Shown here piece after piece: positions 14,422 through 16,275 of a stretch of 16,275 nucleotides of DNA. The stretch is taken from NCBI GenBank assembly GCA_937901055.1, contig CALCGO010000341.1, positions 1 through 16,275 on the forward strand, read 5' to 3'. Positions within the stretch are counted from its first letter, which is position 1. Each line of letters begins with the position of its first letter. The DNA comes from an uncultured Rhodobacterales bacterium. Lineage in GTDB: Bacteria > Pseudomonadota > Alphaproteobacteria > Rhodobacterales > Rhodobacteraceae. The position numbers and the translations under genes were made by a program. A model generated the notes under the pieces. That model was not told the DNA's origin, searched no databases, and worked only from the letters and a program-made list of their open reading frames with translations.

Positions 14422-15018
14422 CTAAATAGGCTTGCGTGCTATGAAGTCAATCAACGCGGACATCCCGACATGTGCAGACCCAGACCTCTGCTCGGCCTCA
14501 TATTCCTCACAGACCAGCATTTCGCAATCATGAAAGACTGCTTCAAAACTTTCTTTTGTGTACATGTTTTCCACATGTGGCGGACCACCTGTTCCAAATT
14601 CCAGCTGTTTGGGCGTATAGCCATGGATTGCGATCAGCCCACCAGGGCTGGTTGCATCCAGCATTTTCTGCCAAAGAATATCGCGTTCAACAGGGCCAAC
14701 AAACTGAAAAAACAAACCGAGGGTGATATCAAAGGCATTGTACGGCCAGCTCCATTCGAACAAGTCTGATTGGACAAAGGCGACATCCACTTTATTCAGA
14801 GTGGCCAGTTTGTTTGCCTTGGCAACTGCCGAGGGGGCAAATTCAACACCTGTCACACTCAGGCCCTTTTTAGCCAAATGCACTCCATTGCGGCCTTCGC
14901 CCTCAGCAATCGACAAAACCGACTGACCCTTTGCAAAATGTTTGTCATGCTTGAGTAGAAACGGGACTGGTTCAGTTCCAAACAGATATCCTTCTTGCGC
15001 AAAACGTTCTTCCCACAT
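14422..15018 (-). CDS. Class I SAM-dependent methyltransferase (TehB/TPMT-like)
   Basis: A Rossmann-fold methyltransferase, 198 residues from the start chosen here. Motif I reads VLSIAEGEGRNGVHLA and is followed by the acidic end of strand 2, VTGVEFAPSAVAKA, then 'DVAFVQSDLFEW' and 'FDITLGLFFQF', and 'GGLIAIHGYTPKQ' later. 'AEGEGRN' is typical of a TehB/thiopurine-methyltransferase-like group often annotated only as SAM-dependent methyltransferase. The frame is open back to a TTG at 15096, but ATG 15018 (MWEERFAQEGYLFGTEP) matches the usual start of this family and has ACAGG upstream; ATG 15027 is an alternative. It may methylate a small thiol or amine or a metalloid, and no link to the amino-sugar operon is shown. 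Confidence 0.85.
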   Translation of the reverse strand: MWEERFAQEGYLFGTEPVPFLLKHDKHFAKGQSVLSIAEGEGRNGVHLAKKGLSVTGVEFAPSAVAKANKLATLNKVDVAFVQSDLFEWSWPYNAFDITLGLFFQFVGPVERDILWQKMLDATSPGGLIAIHGYTPKQLEFGTGGPPHVENMYTKESFEAVFHDCEMLVCEEYEAEQRSGSAHVGMSALIDFIARKPI

Positions 15019-15126
15019 TGCATTCATCCTGTCGTTAAAGTGGCGGTTGCCATTATAGTTATATTTCCAACTTAATGGCTCACCCAAATATTCCAAAGAT
15101 CAAAGCGCTTGTGGATAAAGGGTCTA

Positions 15127-15150
15127 CACACTTCAAAAAGGACAAGTGTG
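15127..15150. repeat. Inverted repeat between the GST and methyltransferase genes
   Basis: CACACTT (15127-15133) and AAGTGTG (15144-15150) can form a 7-bp stem with a 10-nt loop. On the minus strand it lies about 17 bp after the GST stop and directly after a strong AAGGAGG, but it has no U tract. It could be a weak terminator of the GST message or part of the methyltransferase leader. The AAGGAGG is not followed by a usable ORF. Confidence 0.35.
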
Positions 15151-15167
15151 CTAACCTCCTTGAGTGT

Positions 15168-15869
15168 TTAAGATTTAGACTGCTCATAGGCCCCCACTTG
15201 AGGCAAAGCTTTAAAAGCTTCGAGGTACAACTTCATTGCGGGATAGGCATCAAGTGCTTCCTTCGGCACATGGTCAATATAGCCCAATGTGTATCGTTCT
15301 AGGGCTGGGGCGAGACAACAATCTGCTAATGTTGGCTCAGCACCACAAAGGAATGGGCCTTCAGAATTTTCAATCATTCCAGAAAAGAAGCCGCAATACT
15401 TTGGTAGTTCATTTAAAAGGAATGCCTCGCGAAGGGCCTTAATCGTTTCACTCAACTCAGGGCTATCCTTAACTAGCAACGATGTCGCAGGCGCAATTCC
15501 ATAACCCAACTTTTCTGGTTCAAGCGCAATTCCAATACAGGGCCTAAAAGCTCGTTCAAAATCATCAACAAGCCCTATAGCTTCTTGCACTTTCAAAAAC
15601 TGATCCGCAGGGCATAGCTGTGGTGCAAGTGTTCCGATGTATTGGAGCATAGCATTGCTCTGGGCAATATAAGGTCCTTCGTCGATGGACATTACCGGCA
15701 ATTGCCCAAATGGGGTCTGGCCTTTTAACTCGGCCCAATTCACTGGCGGTACCCGCACATCTTCGAATTCAATTTCACCCAGCCATAGAGCAAGCCGCAC
15801 TCTCTCAGCTGCACCCATAATCGGAAAATACTTTAATACGATACCCACGTTATTCTTCTCCTGAACCAT
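15168..15869 (-). CDS. Glutathione S-transferase (Tyr-type, sigma/mu/alpha-like)
   Basis: A 233-residue cytosolic GST. The N-terminal thioredoxin-like domain (about 9-82) has 'VLKYFPIMGAAERVRLAL', in which Tyr14 is placed as the catalytic Tyr of sigma-like GSTs. It also has the cis-Pro motif GQLPVM (about 55-60) and the glutathione-binding QSNAMLQYIG (70-79). The all-helical C-terminal domain fills about 95-225. It conjugates or transfers glutathione to electrophiles, or acts as a peroxidase or isomerase. The ATG at 15869 is preceded by an A-rich AAAAAAAG but no clear Shine-Dalgarno. It is encoded on the same strand as the methyltransferase gene with a gap of about 150 bp, so co-transcription is possible but unproven. 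Confidence 0.9.
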   Translation of the reverse strand: MVQEKNNVGIVLKYFPIMGAAERVRLALWLGEIEFEDVRVPPVNWAELKGQTPFGQLPVMSIDEGPYIAQSNAMLQYIGTLAPQLCPADQFLKVQEAIGLVDDFERAFRPCIGIALEPEKLGYGIAPATSLLVKDSPELSETIKALREAFLLNELPKYCGFFSGMIENSEGPFLCGAEPTLADCCLAPALERYTLGYIDHVPKEALDAYPAMKLYLEAFKALPQVGAYEQSKS

Positions 15870-16275
15870 CTTTTTTTAGCACACTTACATTTTGTGTGGT
15901 CTGATAAACTTCGCGATCACCAATGTGGGATACATACTAGCCGCGCAAGCACTAATCGCGCCGTAGAGCTACCCGTAGCTACTTCATAGTGCAGGCATCC
16001 ATCTTTGAGCTTTGGATGGCTGGGACAAGTTTACGGTTGCTATACCCTGAGCGCGCTTGCTGACAGATGCAGCGATGCGGGAACGCGTGGCAACAAAGTT
16101 TAAATCTGGAACTTCACATGCAGAATCACTCACCACATCATCGATGCACAGGCGTGCGGGCGCGTTGCAAAATTAACGGGTACCGTCAACAAAAGGGAGG
16201 ACTAAAGAGGGGACTAATTCCATCATAAATAATTAACACGTTGATATGTAATATCATTATGATGGATAGTGGTGC
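15870..16275. other. Non-coding right end of the window
   Basis: No complete gene was found in these 406 bases. The first part is the upstream region of the GST gene and contains the weak inverted repeat CACAC-ttacatttt-GTGTG, but no convincing promoter. A minus-strand frame is stop-free for 62 codons (15987-16172) but has no usable start and no recognised family. The last 60 bases are AT-rich and carry the nested palindromes listed separately. Confidence 0.5.
16219..16266. repeat. Nested palindromes near the right end, possible operator
   Basis: TCCATCATAA (16219-16228) and TTATGATGGA (16257-16266) form a perfect 10-bp inverted repeat 28 bp apart. Just inside the right arm is a second perfect palindrome, TGATAT-gta-ATATCA (16242-16256). 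Such paired symmetric sites commonly bind dimeric regulators upstream of a gene. That gene would lie to the right, outside the window. Confidence 0.5.

Noticed and set aside
15019..15096. Longer methyltransferase starting at TTG 15096
   Set aside because: Rare start codon, a stop codon two codons upstream and no ribosome site; MWEERFA at 15018 fits the family start.
15987..16172. 62-codon stop-free frame on the minus strand upstream of the GST gene
   Set aside because: No usable start codon or ribosome site and no recognised family; this length can occur by chance.
1..16275. CRISPR array, tRNA, rRNA, prophage or integron
   Set aside because: No regularly spaced long repeats, cloverleaf sequences, integrase or phage genes were found on reading both strands.

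Overview
The window looks like chromosome from a proteobacterium, most likely an alphaproteobacterium (marine Rhodobacterales- or SAR116-like at a guess). The reasons are two glutathione-linked proteins (a Ni-type glyoxalase I and a Tyr-type glutathione transferase), a CUT1 sugar ABC importer of the UgpABCE/AglEFG kind, a HutC-type GntR regulator, and an ROK regulator followed by a scrap of a CUT2/FrcA-type ATPase. The assignment is from recognition of protein families only; no rRNA or tRNA is present to fix it.

Left edge (1-2867): an ROK-family repressor (181-1392) sits behind a pair of direct repeats that may be its operators. Directly after its stop lies a 47-codon remnant of a sugar ABC ATPase with a ruined Walker B motif (1392-1535). 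About 1.3 kb without an intact recognisable gene follows; it holds broken reading frames and one small minus-strand ORF and looks like decaying DNA.

Core (2868-14154): two divergent operons share a 194-bp control region (8664-8857). The leftward operon encodes a periplasmic sugar-binding protein, two permeases, an argininosuccinate-lyase-like C-N lyase and the ATPase. The rightward operon encodes a GntR/UTRA regulator, a long PIG-L/LmbE deacetylase with a C-terminal glutamine-amidotransferase-like domain, an EamA transporter, glucosamine-6-phosphate deaminase (NagB) and glyoxalase I. Genes are separated by at most about 20 bp or overlap, except for the gap after the binding-protein gene, which carries a hairpin and a small tandem repeat. 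Together they look like one locus for uptake and breakdown of an N-acylated amino-sugar conjugate: ABC import, deacylation by the PIG-L enzyme, C-N elimination by the lyase, and entry into glycolysis through NagB. The substrate is unknown. No NagA and no dedicated sugar kinase is present, so the pathway differs from ordinary GlcNAc catabolism. This locus is the best candidate in the window for an undescribed system.

Right edge (14155-16275): a SAM-dependent methyltransferase and a glutathione S-transferase lie on the minus strand, convergent with the amino-sugar operon. A non-coding end follows, carrying a nested palindrome (16219-16266) that may belong to the control region of a gene beyond the window.
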